A DNA stretch of 64,000 nt from Typhlomys cinereus. Taxonomy: Eukaryota > Chordata > Mammalia > Rodentia > Platacanthomyidae. Each line of letters begins with the position of its first letter. Position 1 is the first letter of the stretch. The stretch lies in NCBI GenBank assembly GCA_023101885.1, contig JALPQD010000075.1, positions 2,844,930-2,908,929 of the forward strand. Direction: 5' to 3'. The position numbers and the translations under genes are program-made. The notes below the pieces were generated by a model. It did not search any database, was not told where the DNA came from, and saw only the letters and a program-made list of their open reading frames with translations. Shown here piece by piece: positions 10,471 to 21,981 of the stretch.

Positions 10471-10919
10471 TTAATTAGCATTAATGATAAAATTCAACCC
10501 AGGCATATTCTGAGTGAGTGGGTCTGTCCTGGCGTCCAAAGTCAATGAAGAAAACAAACACAAATGAACCCAAAAATTACAGGTGGAAGTGTCTAGAGCA
10601 TGCACTTCATAGTAGCCTAACATGGACATGTCCTGATGTTCATCCAATGTATAACATGCACATGTGTGTACACACTGATATTTTATAGTACATTTACATA
10701 GAAAAAAGCTACGACAGTTAAAATGGCTCCAGGTCTGCGGCCTGCGTAAGTTTTGCTGCATCCGTGTGTGAGAGAAGCCCTCTCCCAAGTCTGTATTCTA
10801 TTTATATAAATGTCAAAAATCAGACAGAATCAGTCTATAGGGCTGTGTGTGTAGATAGTGCAATTATATAGACAGTGGTTGGCTGCAAGATGGTCTAGAG
10901 GAGGACGGGAAGCTAACTG

Positions 10920-11232
10920 TATGTGTGTTTGAAGTGCATGCATTTGTGTATAGGTGTTTGCACACGGGTGGGAGAATGCATGTGCACAATGATCCTTGTA
11001 CACTGTGGAGTCTAATATCGTCCTCTATTGCTCTTCCCCCTTGCTGTTGTGATTAGCCCGGGTCTAATCTAACCCAGAACCATTAGCTAGCCGGCTTGCT
11101 CTGGGGATTCCCAGACTCCAGGCTCCACCTTTCCAGCCTTCAGTTATGAGCGGCCAGTTTGGGAATCCGAGCTCTCGTCATTTTGCTTGTGCAGCAAGCG
11201 GTTTCATCTCTGAGCCATCTCCCCAGCTCACA
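10920..11232 (-). mobile_element. B3-type SINE
   Basis: The minus strand starts with 'gagctggggagatggctcag' and a B box ('gctcggattcccaaac'), with a TG-rich end (CA tail) near 10920-10985. The long body between tRNA head and tail is B3-like. Confidence 0.7.
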
Positions 11233-11462
11233 ATAGAGACATTTTTAAAAATTAAAAAATAATATACCTTGCAGACCATTTCCTGGAGTTTTAATCAATC
11301 TGAAATTGTTCATTGATTTTCTATTTTGAGATTGTATGTTTCCCCCCGTCTTTGACTTCACATTCTGTTTATGTTATGAAACTAATAGTCTGATTGCAAC
11401 TCCTATCTTATGCAACTCTTTTTTCTGTTGACAAGCATACTTTTTGGATTGTGTATGTATAA
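11233..11462. other. AT-rich unclassified sequence
   Basis: Nothing recognisable as a gene or repeat. Confidence 0.35.
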
Positions 11463-11672
11463 ACTCTTTCTTTCTCTTTCCCCTCCCTTTGTTTCTCCCT
11501 CCTTTCCCTTTGTCCCTTTCCTTATTCTCTTTCCCTCCCTTCTTCCCTTCTATTCCTCCCTTCCCCTATTCCTCCCTTCTCTGTCCGTCCCTTCCTCCTC
11601 CTTTTCTTTCCTCCCATCCTATATCCCTTCCTTCCTCCTTCATCTTCCTCCTTCCATCCCTCTCTTACTTCA
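11463..11672. repeat. Pyrimidine tract (CCTT/CCCTT-type)
   Basis: About 210 bp of almost pure C/T on the plus strand. Frames of 80-90 codons here are low-complexity Ser/Pro/Phe/Leu from the tract. A purine-pyrimidine mirror tract of this length can form triplex (H-DNA). Confidence 0.9.
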
Positions 11673-11908
11673 TTACTGATTTTCATTGAAAACCCTCAAA
11701 TCCAGCTGATTTGTGGTTCTGCACTTTCTACCTTTCATTTGGCTTCTTCTCACAGCTTTTTCTAGCACAGTTTCTGTTCAGGGATTTATTTTTCTTAACC
11801 TGTCTCCAGTGTTTATCCTGTTTCTTGAACCCCATGTTTTCTTCTTTTTTTTTTTGGTTTGCTGCTTCCGGTGTTTTGGGAAGCACATGTTATCGCATGT
11901 TTATTAAG

Positions 11909-12290
11909 CCCTATGGTTTGGATGTGGTTGTCCAACTTAAAGGTTGATCCCCAGTCTGAACAGTAAGAAGATTGGTAGGCCCTTGAAGAGTTGAGGCCTG
12001 GTGGGAGCTGATTAGATTATGGATGCCACCTTTGCAAAGGGAAAGGCCAATCCCCAGGGAATGGGTACGGTCCCAACAAGTTCCAGCTCTTACAAGAGTG
12101 TGTCTGTGCAAAGCTGGCTGCTCGCGGGCTTGATTTCTTTTGCACCTGGTCTGTTCTCTTTCTGCTGTTCTGTGGTGTGGTGATGTAACCAATGGGTCCC
12201 AACCTCGTGTTGTTTGGACCTTCCAGCCTCCAGAAACATGAGCCAAACACATTATAGAATGTGCAGTCTCAAGTGTTTTATTAGTCACAA
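11909..12290 (+). mobile_element. ERVL-MaLR-type LTR, old
   Basis: Starts 'ccctatggtttggatgtgg', has 'ggcctggtgggagctgatta' and 'cagcctccagaaacatgagc', and ends 'caagtgttttattagtcac'. The order fits an MLT1/MST-type solo LTR. No retroviral gene is beside it. A 180-codon minus-strand frame spanning it is chance. Confidence 0.6.
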
Positions 12291-12870
12291 CCTGAAGCAC
12301 ACCAAGACACCAAGCAAAGGAGATAAGGTTTCTGAAAATTTGTTTTCTGCCCCCTCTTGGCCACGAATTCGGTTCTACATGTAATGACAGGCTGATAGCT
12401 GCAATGGCCACATGCTGAGCTCCGCCTCTCACGGCCGGAACTAAGTTGGTCACGGGCCATGCTCATAGTCGTCTTCTCCACCATAGCAGATCTTTGCTCT
12501 CTGGAAGCTTTCTAAACTTTGGGTCTATCCCCGGGGTGAAATTCCATGCTGTTACACCTTTGGGTCTTTATATGTAACTCGACTACAGATTTAATGGGGT
12601 CCGAGGTTCCTGTGTTGAAGAAGGATCTCGTGGCTTTCTCTTTGGTTTCAACTATTTTCTTCTGATGGTCGCTGGACTGACGTTTCAGTTTCATTTTGCT
12701 GAGTTCCCTTTGTTCACCCTGTCTTGTTGACTTACTTCTAGATGATTCCTTGCCTTTATTTCTAAATCAATTCACTGGTTCTTCAGAAATCTTGTCCCTT
12801 TTTTCTTTTAATTTCCAAGAATGTTACATTTTCCCCCAAATATTTCCTTTTCTAACATCTTGTTGTGTGA
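12291..12870. other. Unclassified sequence, possible retrocopy
   Basis: The minus strand has two adjacent frames of about 60-67 codons (12512-12694 and 12281-12484) with polar, Lys/Ser-rich composition. They do not match a family I recognise. No poly(A) or splice structure was found to confirm a pseudogene. Confidence 0.3.
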
Positions 12871-12874
12871 ATGC

Positions 12875-13040
12875 ATAGGCATGAGTGTGCATGTGTGCAT
12901 GAGCGTGTGTTCGTGTGTGTGCATGCATGTATGTATGGCCTTGTGTGTGAGTGCGTGCGTATGTGCACATTCACATGTGTGTCTGTGTTCATCTGTGTGC
13001 ATGCGTGCACATGTGTGTGTTTATGTGTACATGTAATGAG
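12875..13040. repeat. Degenerate TG/TGCA-rich microsatellite
   Basis: Interrupted TG and CATG units over about 165 bp, giving Cys/Val or His/Thr pseudo-peptides in several frames. Confidence 0.8.
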
Positions 13041-13239
13041 TATACATTTGTGCACAGGCTTTCTTTTTGAGAACTGGAAGTTTTGATATTTTCTCCCATC
13101 TTCTGCCTTATCCGTTTCCTGGGAGGTTTGTTTGTTTTCTTTTGGTGTCTAATGTTGCAGTGAAGGTTTCTTCTCATACCGAACGGTAAGATTCTGAAGA
13201 GTTATTGGAAGCCATGGACTTCAGGTCCTTATGGACTGA

Positions 13240-13680
13240 AGGTGTCTCTGTGGAAGGGTTGAGCGGCGTGATGCTTAGTATTAACTGCTAACCTGACTTT
13301 TAGGAGGGAGGTCTTCTGTCTCCACCTGACAGGCATCCTCACAGATGAAGGATTGTGTCCTCTGGACATGCCTGCGAGGGTTTGTTTTAATTGTGTAATG
13401 GATATGGGAAGATACTGCTCGTAGTGGGAGGAGCATTTCCCGGGCAATGGATGAGAATGGAGAGAGCAAGCTGCGCAGGCAAGCAAACAAGTACGCGTGG
13501 TGCATCCGTTCGTTGTCACCCTCTGCTCTTGCTCTGGGTATAACAGGACAGCGGCGTCAAGCTCCTGCCCCTGTGTTCTCCACAGCGTTGGACTCTACAG
13601 TTTGCACCAATCAACCTTCCTTCTCCTAAGTCACTTGAGTCAGGCATTCTGTTATAGCAATAGGTAATGAAACTAAAACA
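13240..13680 (+). mobile_element. URR1-like element
   Basis: Shares 'tctggacatgcctgcgaggg', 'agtgggaggagcatttccc', 'catccgttcg', 'aagtcacttgagtcaggcat' and 'aggtaatgaaactaa' with the URR1-like copies elsewhere. No transposase. Confidence 0.5.
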
Positions 13681-14180
13681 AGGGTTAATCCAGTTGCTCC
13701 AAATGTTGGTGTTTGGCTTGGGGGGGCTTCTTCTGAGCCCTGCTCAGTGTTGAGAGGGACAGATCTTCTGGTCTCTCCTCTGTGGGTGTCTGGCAGGGGC
13801 TGGGCCTAGCGGCTTACTGATCAGCAAGTGGAGATTGCTGGCACCTCTGCCTTCTGCTTTATTCTTTTGAGCTGTGGTTCCCAGGATTCGAGCAGTTCTT
13901 TTCCATTCCTTCATCACTAAACTTGACTCAGATGGAGGAGCAGGAAGAAGAATAGTCTGATTGTTGAGGTTTGGATAGGAGCTGTTCCACCAAAGGGCTT
14001 GTGTGCCTGTGTTAAAGGCCGGGTTTCCATCTGGTGGGGCCGAGGAGAGGCAATCAAACTGGGAGAACTCTTCCTTTATGAATGAATGAATCCGTCGGTG
14101 CATTGATTATATGGCATGCTTGGGAGCTGTTGGAGATCTAGGAGGTAGGACCTGGTAGGACGAGAAATGCCTTTGAAGAT
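13681..14180. other. Unclassified, possibly an old repeat
   Basis: Around 13960-14170 there are phrases that resemble an old LTR or MER repeat ('gttgaggtttggataggagc', 'aaaggccgggtttccatct'). The match is too weak to assign. Confidence 0.3.
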
Positions 14181-14244
14181 TCTCTTTTTAAAAAGAAAAT
14201 TTATTACTATTGTTGTTATCATTATTTGAGAGATTAGGGTGGGG

Positions 14245-14283
14245 AGAAAAAGGGGAAAGAGAGAGAGAAAGAAAGAGAGACCC
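14245..14283. repeat. Purine-rich GA tract
   Basis: Interrupted GA/GAAA units. Confidence 0.75.
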
Positions 14284-15318
14284 TGCCAGGCACCAACCTA
14301 TCACATTTACGCCAAATACTCCTGCCTGCATTGGTGCCCTTGCTTCTAGACTACTTTGAAGAGCAGAGAAGGGGCCTCTCTGAGGTGCTGAATGGAACCA
14401 AGTTTCTCTTCCTCTCCTGAGCAGAAGTGGGGGTGCTCTTAAAATAGCCCTTGGGCCTTTGTAATGTGACTATAGCCACACTTCCCTTCTCAGGACCTGT
14501 CTGTTGTTGACAGCAACTCCTGAGAGCCCCGCCCTCCATGCCCCCCCAACCCATTTTCATGACAGAATTTAAGAAGTCGTATCTTGGCTGCTGTTGCTAA
14601 GTGATCTTTAGGGTAGAAAGCGGCTGAGACTGACCTGCACGGGGGTCTTGAATCTATGCTGCGTTCTATGCTGCGTGAGTTACTTGCAGATCCGGGCTGG
14701 GTAAGTTCCTGCTTCTTCCCACCTGGAATCCAAGCTGGATTATGAACAATCCTGAGAAATTGAAGTGAAGTCCCACTCTCCATAGTCCCCTTCTCCCCTT
14801 CTCCCCAACCTTCTCCCTACTCCCCCATCTCAGTTCCTGGAAGATGGACTTTTTTTTTTTTTTCATGGAGACTGATTTGACTTTAATCAGTCATTCAACT
14901 TTCGTGGAAGTCACTAAATATTCCGAGGAGTTCTTGTGTTGGTAAAGTGACCCACACCTGCAAGCGAATGTGAAATGCTTTTGTAAGATGGTTGCACAGG
15001 AGTCAGGAAAGACTGCATCTCTTCTAGAAATTAGGAGAACACATCATCTTCGAGAGTTGGCTTCGTCTTCAGATCTGGGAGAACACAGCTCTACCAGCCA
15101 GGTGGGGTGGGGTAGGGGGTGGGGAGGCTGTAGCTCGATATGTTGAAACTCTTCAACATCCCGCAGATGTTTCCCGGCCTTCAGCTGGCGTCTAGTTAAC
15201 AGGACCATGCAGCAGGTCACAGAGTTTGTGATCTATGTGTGGAAACCGATCTTCGAGGTCTTGAGAAGTTTTGCATGCCCAAAAGCTCGGCATCGAGCCT
15301 TAGGACTGTTAAAAAATA
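14284..15318. other. Unclassified sequence
   Basis: No gene or repeat recognised apart from a poly(T) run near 14850. Overlapping minus-strand frames of 66-97 codons lack motifs. Confidence 0.35.
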
Positions 15319-15319
15319 G

Positions 15320-15890
15320 AAGTTTTCCCCATCCTGGAGCTCAGGGAACCTTGCGGAAGAGGGGGCAGAAAGATTGTAAGAGCCTAAAGATGGGGAGGAC
15401 CAATGATATGCAAGATACTCCACACAAGTTAGGGCCACAGCGGCCAGGATTGGACTTTGCCTGACCTGCACAATAGCTGACATGCCAATGATCCCCTCCC
15501 CCAAAGTCTAGCATGGATCAGGGGAGAAGGCTCGAGGCAGTAGGATCCATAGAGGCAAAGGATTAAACAGTCAGAACACAGTCCTCATGCAAACGGGAGC
15601 TCAAGAAGAGACTCCAGGCTATGCACTGAGTCCTGAACCCTCACCAGGGTGGAAGACTCAGAGGGAGGTTTAGAGCCCACATAAATGGATGTTCCAGGGG
15701 ATGGGAGGGAGGAAGGGAGAGGTACCGGGAGGGAGGGAAGGAGGGAGGGGAGTGAAAGGAAGGGGGAAAGGGGGAGAGTGTAATAGGGGATGATGCGGAA
15801 GGGGCAGGGGGAGGGAGAGGATGGGATACCTATTGAGCTTATATGATTAGGAAAAAAATAAAATGTGGGAGGAAAAAAAAAGGGACGAAA
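15320..15890 (+). mobile_element. Rodent L1 3' UTR, truncated
   Basis: 'cggaagagggggcagaaaga' with 'ttgtaagagcc' is the rodent L1 3' UTR motif. It is followed by the G-rich purine tract at 15694-15830, then 'aaaataaaatgtgggaggaa' and a short A-tail. The 5' part is missing. A 211-codon frame on the opposite strand is an artefact of the purine tract. Confidence 0.8.
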
Positions 15891-16490
15891 GAAAATGGGA
15901 GTTTTATTATGTTCTGTAAATTCCAGGCGGGCAGTGGGCTCATTGTGGAAGCTCGCCAGTCCGTTGTGTGCCCTGAGGTGTCCTGAACTCGCTGTCCGCA
16001 CAGGGCAATGTGGACTCTGCTGTGGACACTGAGTGCCTGTAGTTTGGACTTCTGTCTTTGCCAGGCTTTCCTTTCCCCCCAAATGGCAGTTCTGTCTGTG
16101 CTCCACTTTCACGCCTAACCAGCAGCCCAGACCAGCTGCATTCCAGGGGCTGGAAAGCATTTCACCTTGAACATCTCTGGCCACTCCACCCTGATGGACG
16201 TTGATTTGAACGACCAGCATCTCTGGAGGATGCTTGATCGGTGTGGCCGAAGTGATTCCTGTCCTTAGAGACGCTGATCCATAGCTTGATGTTAGCCGGA
16301 TGTCCTCCCTGACGTGTGCTTCTTCGGTGCCACTGGGCTACGGCAGCGCATGTTGCATCCTTGCCCCTTGGAACCAGCCCTTCTACTGATGTCTTAGTCA
16401 CTTTCTAAACATGATTCCTGGACTGTGTTTTGTTCTGTTTTGTCCTGCGATGGATGTTGCTTCTCTCAGACAGTGGCTTTAAAATATGTA
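15891..16490. other. Unclassified sequence
   Basis: No gene or repeat recognised. Confidence 0.35.
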
Positions 16491-16493
16491 TTT

Positions 16494-16655
16494 TGGGGAC
16501 CATGGAGGTGACTTAGCAATGAACGTACTTGCTGTGCAAGCAAAAGGATCAGAGTTTGAATCCCCAGATCCCATGTGACATGCTGGGTGGGTGGGACACC
16601 TGTAATTACAATCTAGAGACTGGATCCCCGGAGCAAGCCGGAGAGTCACACTGGC
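16494..16655 (+). mobile_element. B2-superfamily SINE, old
   Basis: Head 'gaccatggaggtgacttagc', a B-box region 'agagtttgaatccccagatc', 'ccatgtgacatgctggg'. The tail is lost. Confidence 0.55.
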
Positions 16656-16689
16656 CCTACTGTAAGTTCTGGTTTTGATGAGAAACTGT

Positions 16690-16851
16690 GTTGGTTTCAT
16701 CTTCCCATTGCTGAATACATAGAGAATCAAACAACTTAGGGGTTTTATTCTTGTTTATGATTCTGCTTACAGTTCTCAGTCTAGCTTGTCAGGAGATTTC
16801 ACAACAACATCAGGGGCTGAAGGAACTTACCATACCATACCAACAGGAAAA

Positions 16852-16890
<39 letters not shown>

Positions 16891-17150
16891 CTTTCTCAGT
16901 TGCTAATATGTCTGTACGCTTGCATCCCTGAATATGCCAAAGTACGCCAAAATATGTGAAATCAACTCTTTCCATATGACCTACCTGCCCAGGGAATGAT
17001 CTTACCCATCATGCACTGGGCCCATTGCATTACATCCTTAGATAATCTGCATAGGGATTACCTTAAACAATGGTTTCTAAGTGTGCATAAGGCTCAGCCC
17101 TTGACTGTCAAGTTGACACCTGTGTCTAACTGGCACAGAGACCCTGTCTC
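16690..17150 (-). mobile_element. URR1-family-like repeat with GA tract
   Basis: On the minus strand it begins near 'ctggcacagagac' (plus-strand wording), with 'ctgtcaagttgacacctgtg' at 17107 and the end at 'acttaggggttttattcttg'. The same phrases occur at 28.5, 40.5 and 54-55 kb. A (GA)n run (16857-16888) is embedded. Confidence 0.55.
16857..16888. repeat. (GA)16 microsatellite
   Basis: Pure GA units within the URR1-like element. Confidence 0.95.
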
Positions 17151-17200
17151 AAAAAAAAAAAAAAAAAAAAAAGAAAAGAAAAAAGAAAAAAAGACAAGCT
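17151..17200. repeat. A-rich tract
   Basis: Poly(A) then AAAAG units. Contiguous with the end of the previous repeat. Confidence 0.9.
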
Positions 17201-17334
17201 AGGGAAAGTAATCCAGAAAGGTTCTAATTGAAGTCTGAGAAGGTTCAAGAATGTGCACGATGTAGCCACAGAGAATCACCTTGACCTGCCAGCACTGAAT
17301 GTATGCACAGCAAACATGCAATGAGCATTAGTCT

Positions 17335-17740
17335 TCCTTTCAATGGAAATAATATCATTCATTCATTTGAGGCTTTTCAAAGGATATCGTATTACCTTTC
17401 ATCTCAGCATAAATTCAATTTGCAACGGCATTTCCCCTTTTATAAGTCTTTCAAGGTTGAAATATTGAGCCCTTAGAGGAGTGGTGGGTTGGTCCCCCCT
17501 CTTCGAAAGCATCCCTCCACCAACCTGCAAATCCACCATGGAAAGATTTCTCATTTTCTGCTGTGAGTTCACATGATTTAATTTGCCTGAGTAACCTGCT
17601 GTCATAGGTTTTCATAGAGCCCTGACATCTAACTGCGTAATTAATGCTTTAGGCTTTTAGGAACTGTTGCAGGTTTTTATTAATCACCGTTGTGATTGCA
17701 CATATGAATTATGAAGGAGTTATTTTGGTAGTTGGATTTC
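17335..17740. promoter_or_regulatory. Repeat-free stretch, candidate conserved non-coding element
   Basis: No repeat recognised. Contains 'gcgtaattaatgc' and 'tattaatcaccg', homeodomain-type AT motifs. Conservation is untested, so this is inference. Confidence 0.25.
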
Positions 17741-17785
17741 CCCCTCAGAAAAATTTCCATATTTGTTCATTATGAGCCAGTAGCC

Positions 17786-18052
17786 TCAGGATGAAGAAAG
17801 AGGAAGATAAGAAGAAGGGGAAGAAGGGAGGAGGAAGATGAGGGGGAGGAAGAAAGAGGAGGAGGAAAGAAGAAGAAAGAAGAAGAGGAAGGAGAAAGGA
17901 AGAAGAGGAGGGGAAGAGAAAGAAGAAGAGGAAGGAGAGGAGGAGGAGAGAAAGGAAAAGGAAGGAAAAGAGAAGGAGGAAGAAGATGAGGAGAAGCAAG
18001 AAGAGGAAGAAAAGGAAGAGGAGTAAGAAGAGTAAAAGGAGGAAGAGAAAAG
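17786..18052. repeat. Long purine tract (GGA/GAA)n
   Basis: About 265 bp of nearly pure A/G on the plus strand. Frames of 62-106 codons here are Glu/Lys/Arg-rich on plus and Ser/Leu/Phe-rich on minus, which reflects the tract and not a protein. Confidence 0.95.
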
Positions 18053-19060
18053 AATGGAGACTGATCTTGGGTCTCAGGCCGGCAATTCAAGATGATCGTG
18101 GGTCCTGGGTCCAGATCGTTTCCTGGAATTCACTTGGGTATCTGAGTCCCCTGTGATCCTACCACAGGAAGAATCACTCCTAAAACCTTCAAGGACGATG
18201 TGTTGTTCTGTTAGGGGTTTTCCAGGGGACTCAACTACTGTAGGTACCTGGGGAGAAATGGAAACTTACTCATAAAATGCCAGAAGCGAAAACATCCAAA
18301 ACCCTGTGAATGAACTTGAACGCGAGGAGAGAAGGGGATGAGGGTCGTGTGGGCTTAAGGATTACACTTGGGTGTAAAGATGAGAAGAGCCAATCCTTCG
18401 TGAACGCAGCACCCCCTTTCTCCTCTGGCCCCCCTGCAGGCAAACACAGACTCCTTAGCCAGTCAGCGTCTCCCTCCCCTGAAATGTTGCAAAGTTCTGC
18501 TTGCCATTTTCCTGGCGTGGGGAGGGGCGGGTGGGTGGAGGCTTTCCCTGTGCTAACAGGGAATTTTTTTTACTGAGTCTGCAAGACTTGGCGTTTTATT
18601 CCCCCAACACTGGGCTGTTTTCAATGATGAGAGTAATTGTTTTGATTCCACTATCCTTGGGAAAGATCTTTGAACCTCCGAGTAAAAGACCGAGGAGTCA
18701 CATCCACGGATGAACACAGGCAGCCATACCGCTAGGATCCGGGCCTGGACCGTTGATGTATTTCCCATTTTCCCCATTTGCTCTATTTTCCATTTTTAGT
18801 CTTTCTAAGTGGCTGGTGAAGCGGGGGGGGGGGGGTAGGAAGAGGAGGGAAACAGACAGAAAGAGGCACATTTGTAAAACCTACAGTGGAAGCGTCCTTC
18901 AGACCCAGGGGGATGGCTGAGCTGACTTCCGTACAGATAAGGAAGGGAAGAGCTGATACCAGATGGACCACCTTCTAATTCTGCAGTCGCTTGCTGTGAC
19001 AGACTTCTGATCTGATGGTATTTTCGTCTTAATTTACTTGCAACCTGGTTTTTTTTTTTT
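18053..19060. other. Unclassified sequence
   Basis: No gene or repeat recognised apart from a G-run at 18823-18835. Several short frames lack motifs. The part from 18560 to 18720 is repeat-free. Confidence 0.35.
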
Positions 19061-19560
19061 TTTTAAGGTAACAGCATTTCTGACAAAGGTGATAAATTTG
19101 TTAAAGCTTAGCATTTAGATTCCTTCTTCGCGTGCGTGTTATATAATTATATATACATTTGGGCTCAAAGGTCCCAGTCTAACAAATTCCCTTCGCAGGA
19201 GTACCACTGGAGAACCCATTCTCTCATTAATTTTATTTGACATTTATGTCAACATTACATTCCTAGCCCACGAGAAGAAATCACGAGTGCACAGGGGCAT
19301 ATTTTCAAGTGGAGTGTTTGGTTTGGCAGTGCGAAGTGGCCAACTCAGTCTGCTCCGGCAGAACGTTCTAAATTAGTCGATAGAAAGTGGTCTACATGCA
19401 CTCCGTTTAAATCGTTCCACACAGTGCTAACTGCCGGAGCACGTGGCTGTTTTGATATTTCTGACATTTCTTTTTCCTCTGGGGCTCCCAGCATTGACTT
19501 AAGATGGGTGGCTGGAAAATTAACTTGGGCATCATCAGAGGCATAAGAAAAGGGCTGAAA
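19060..19560. promoter_or_regulatory. Repeat-free stretch, candidate conserved non-coding element
   Basis: AT-rich, no repeat recognised, with 'tctcattaattttatttgac' and 'gctcccagcattgacttaag'. It looks unlike the surrounding transposons, but I cannot test conservation. Confidence 0.25.
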
Positions 19561-20059
19561 TGGGATGTTTTAGGGTGTCAGGAGTTGGATCAACTTCTAT
19601 GAGACTCTCGTGTGAAGACCCAATTCTCCCACTTGCCCTGACTTCTGAGCCAGGGTTTCATCAGGCAGATGGGAATGCGTCCAGGCCCATCTCCTGTAGA
19701 ATGAAGGATTTTGTACACACTGCACAGGAGGTGGCTGAAGCCATCACAAGCCATGTTAGTTCTCTGACCACATGCCCACAACATTGCCCAGGGCTTCCCA
19801 AAGTAGATGAAAGCAGGGCTTATTATTAGGCATAGGTAAGAAAGCGTTGTTAAGTGACATTGGTATCTTCCGATGGTCACTTCTGATGTGAAGTGACGCA
19901 TTAGCGGGGAGACTCCAGGAGAGACACAGCCCCCGAGTCGCAGCCAAGGGGCCCAAGGGTGGTGGTTCCTCTTGGCTTCACAGTGCTGACTGTCATATAC
20001 CTTGTTGCTTGGCCCTTCCATGTGTCTCAGACTGGGCTTCTGTCCCGCGTGGTTCACCA

Positions 20060-20290
20060 GCACCAGTAGGGACTGGGCGGCTGATACCAATATGTGACTA
20101 AGCCATCTAGGGGAGCAAGAAGTTTATTCCAGTTTTCCATTGTCTGTTACAATTCATGGTCACGGCGGGAGTGTTCATATGAACATTAAGAGCTGGGTCT
20201 TCCCACATCGATTAGATAAGCGCCTGCAGGTTTGCTCAGGGCTCGCCTTAATCAAGTAACTTCACAGATATGCCCAAAGGCTCAGCCTTC
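20060..20290 (-). mobile_element. URR1-family-like repeat, fragment
   Basis: Shares 'gctgggtcttcccacatcg' and 'gtttgctcagggctcg' with the 28.5 and 40.5 kb copies. Confidence 0.45.
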
Positions 20291-21660
20291 CATTAGCAAG
20301 ATGGCTTCTGTAGCCATCTGCCGCAGGCTCCCTGTCTTGTCTTTACTTTAGAGTTCTTCTCTTCTTCCTGTGACCTCCTTCCTTTTTTTCGGCCCGTCTA
20401 GGGTTTCTGACCCCAGACAAGCCTTCCAGTTCCTTCATGCTGCCTACATTGGGAAATCTGGAAAGTTACGTGATGATCACCAGCTGACCTATAAACCCAT
20501 TCCAGGTGGTGAGTTCCCTTCCCATCTTCAGTGGAGTGAATTTGAACCATGGTCTTGTAGAGATGGCATTTTGCAGGTCCCTTGGTGGGCTGCTGGAGAG
20601 GAAAGGGAGGGCAGAGCAGTCTGGCTTGGCCTCCTTTCGAGTCACCGAGACAGCCGAGTGGGCGCCTCCCTCTGGCCTCTTGAATGTATCCGTCCCCTGA
20701 TTTGGGGGATGAACACTTCCAAAGCTGCCATGGTTTATCCTATTTGTGCGTAGTAGGTGGTGCTGGAAGTTGTAGGGTGTTGCGTTTTACAGTTCCACAT
20801 ACCCTTCCTCCACTGCTAGGGCACAGGATACAGAAAACTAGCTGCGAAGGCAGTTCTGGATTTCTTGGGAAAGAGACTCCAGAGCTGGGCTGGGGGCTGG
20901 GACAGCCTTGGCATGCGTATGTGAGACCAGGAAGGTAAGAGCCAGGCTTCAGGGCATGGCCAGTCCTTTCTCACTCTGGCCAGTGTCTGATCAGAGAGCT
21001 TCTACACAGGTGCCCACATCAGGATGGAAGAAGGTAGGGAGTCTCCCATCTCTCTGCTGAGAACTGCAGGCTAGAAGGGTCCAGTCCGGTCAATAGAAGG
21101 GCCACTTGGACCATGGGGTAGAATCCTGGGAATGCGTCTCAGGGGACAGGACTGGAACTGGCCACCGCAGCAACTTTGTAACTCTCCATTCAGGTGTCCC
21201 CTCCACACCTCCTGGTGGGACGTGATGAGAGGCTCCCTCTTCCGGCCATCAGATGTGCCCCTGCCAGGCATTCGTCACCCAAAAAGAAGCCCCAAAATTT
21301 TATCAGGGAAGCGTTTGCTGTGCAGCTGATCCGTGTGGATCGAGATCGTGCCGCTTCTGCTACCAAGTCCAATGAACAACCGTTCACTTTGCAAACGTGT
21401 AGTCGAGGGCGCAGATGGCCTCCATTGCCTTCAGAATGTCTGCGCCGAGACCTCGATGAATCTAGTACCTTTCACCTCTCCTAGCCCGGATGCGCCTGGT
21501 TGGTCAGCTGGGGCCCCTAGTTCTTTGTGTGCGTGTGTGTTGCAGTCGTGTGTGTGCAGGTGTGTGCGCCCACGTGACAGCCACGGAAGTGTCTTGCTCT
21601 GTCACGCTCTGTCTTATTCCCTTGAAACAGATGAAGTGTTTTCCTAATTTTATTTTTTGG
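20291..21660. other. Unclassified sequence
   Basis: No repeat family recognised. Several frames of 64-127 codons are present on the plus strand (for example 20370-20753 and 21333-21647), none with a recognisable domain. I do not call an exon. Confidence 0.35.
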
Positions 21661-21661
21661 T

Positions 21662-21898
21662 TGTGTTTGTGTATGTGTGTGCACACACGCTTGCATGTGC
21701 ATGCGCGCTTGCACGCGCACATGTGTACGAGAGGCTGGCAGCCAGCAAGTCCTACAGGTCCACCGATCACTAACCCCCACAGCACTGGGATAACAAACAC
21801 ATCCAATCATGTATTTTATGTGGGTGCTGGAGATTCGAACTCAGTCCCTCATGTTTGTAAAACAACACTCCTACCCACTGAGTCACCTCCTCAGCCCC
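21662..21898 (-). mobile_element. B3/B2-superfamily SINE
   Basis: The minus strand starts 'ggggctgaggaggtgactca', with a B-box phrase 'gagttcgaatctccagcacc' and a CA-rich tail (TG on plus, 21662-21720). Confidence 0.7.
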
Positions 21899-21981
21899 GG
21901 GGTCCCTTGTTCCAGTCTCTGCAACAGTGGCATCTGGCGGGTTGTCTGATCTGGGAATGGGAACTTAGTTGCATCTGCATG

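Larger units (their letters stand above)
4600..10870 (+). mobile_element. Ancient L1M LINE, dismembered by nested insertions
   Basis: One old forward L1 can be followed through successive landmarks: ORF1 C-terminal region (4640-5000), spacer (5000-5400), ORF2 endonuclease (5400-6150), RT (7190-7900 and 8400-8840), the strand past RT (9205-9382), and the ORF2 C-terminal region and 3' UTR (9704-10870). Collinearity is preserved across seven inserted elements. The frame is broken throughout and no full domain survives. I infer an L1M subfamily age from this decay and from the general mammalian rather than rodent-specific sequence. Confidence 0.8.

Noticed and set aside
4600..10870. Functional L1
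   Set aside because: Frames are broken and at least seven insertions interrupt it. It cannot encode ORF1p or ORF2p.
11911..12453. 180-codon minus-strand frame
   Set aside because: Mostly the reverse of an old LTR. No recognisable motif, so chance.
15585..16220. 211-codon minus-strand frame
   Set aside because: Runs through the reverse of the rodent L1 3' UTR purine tract, and the protein is low-complexity Ser/Pro/Phe.
20370..21647. Several 64-127 codon frames as possible exons
   Set aside because: No recognisable domain and no convincing set of splice sites and frame. Left as unclassified.
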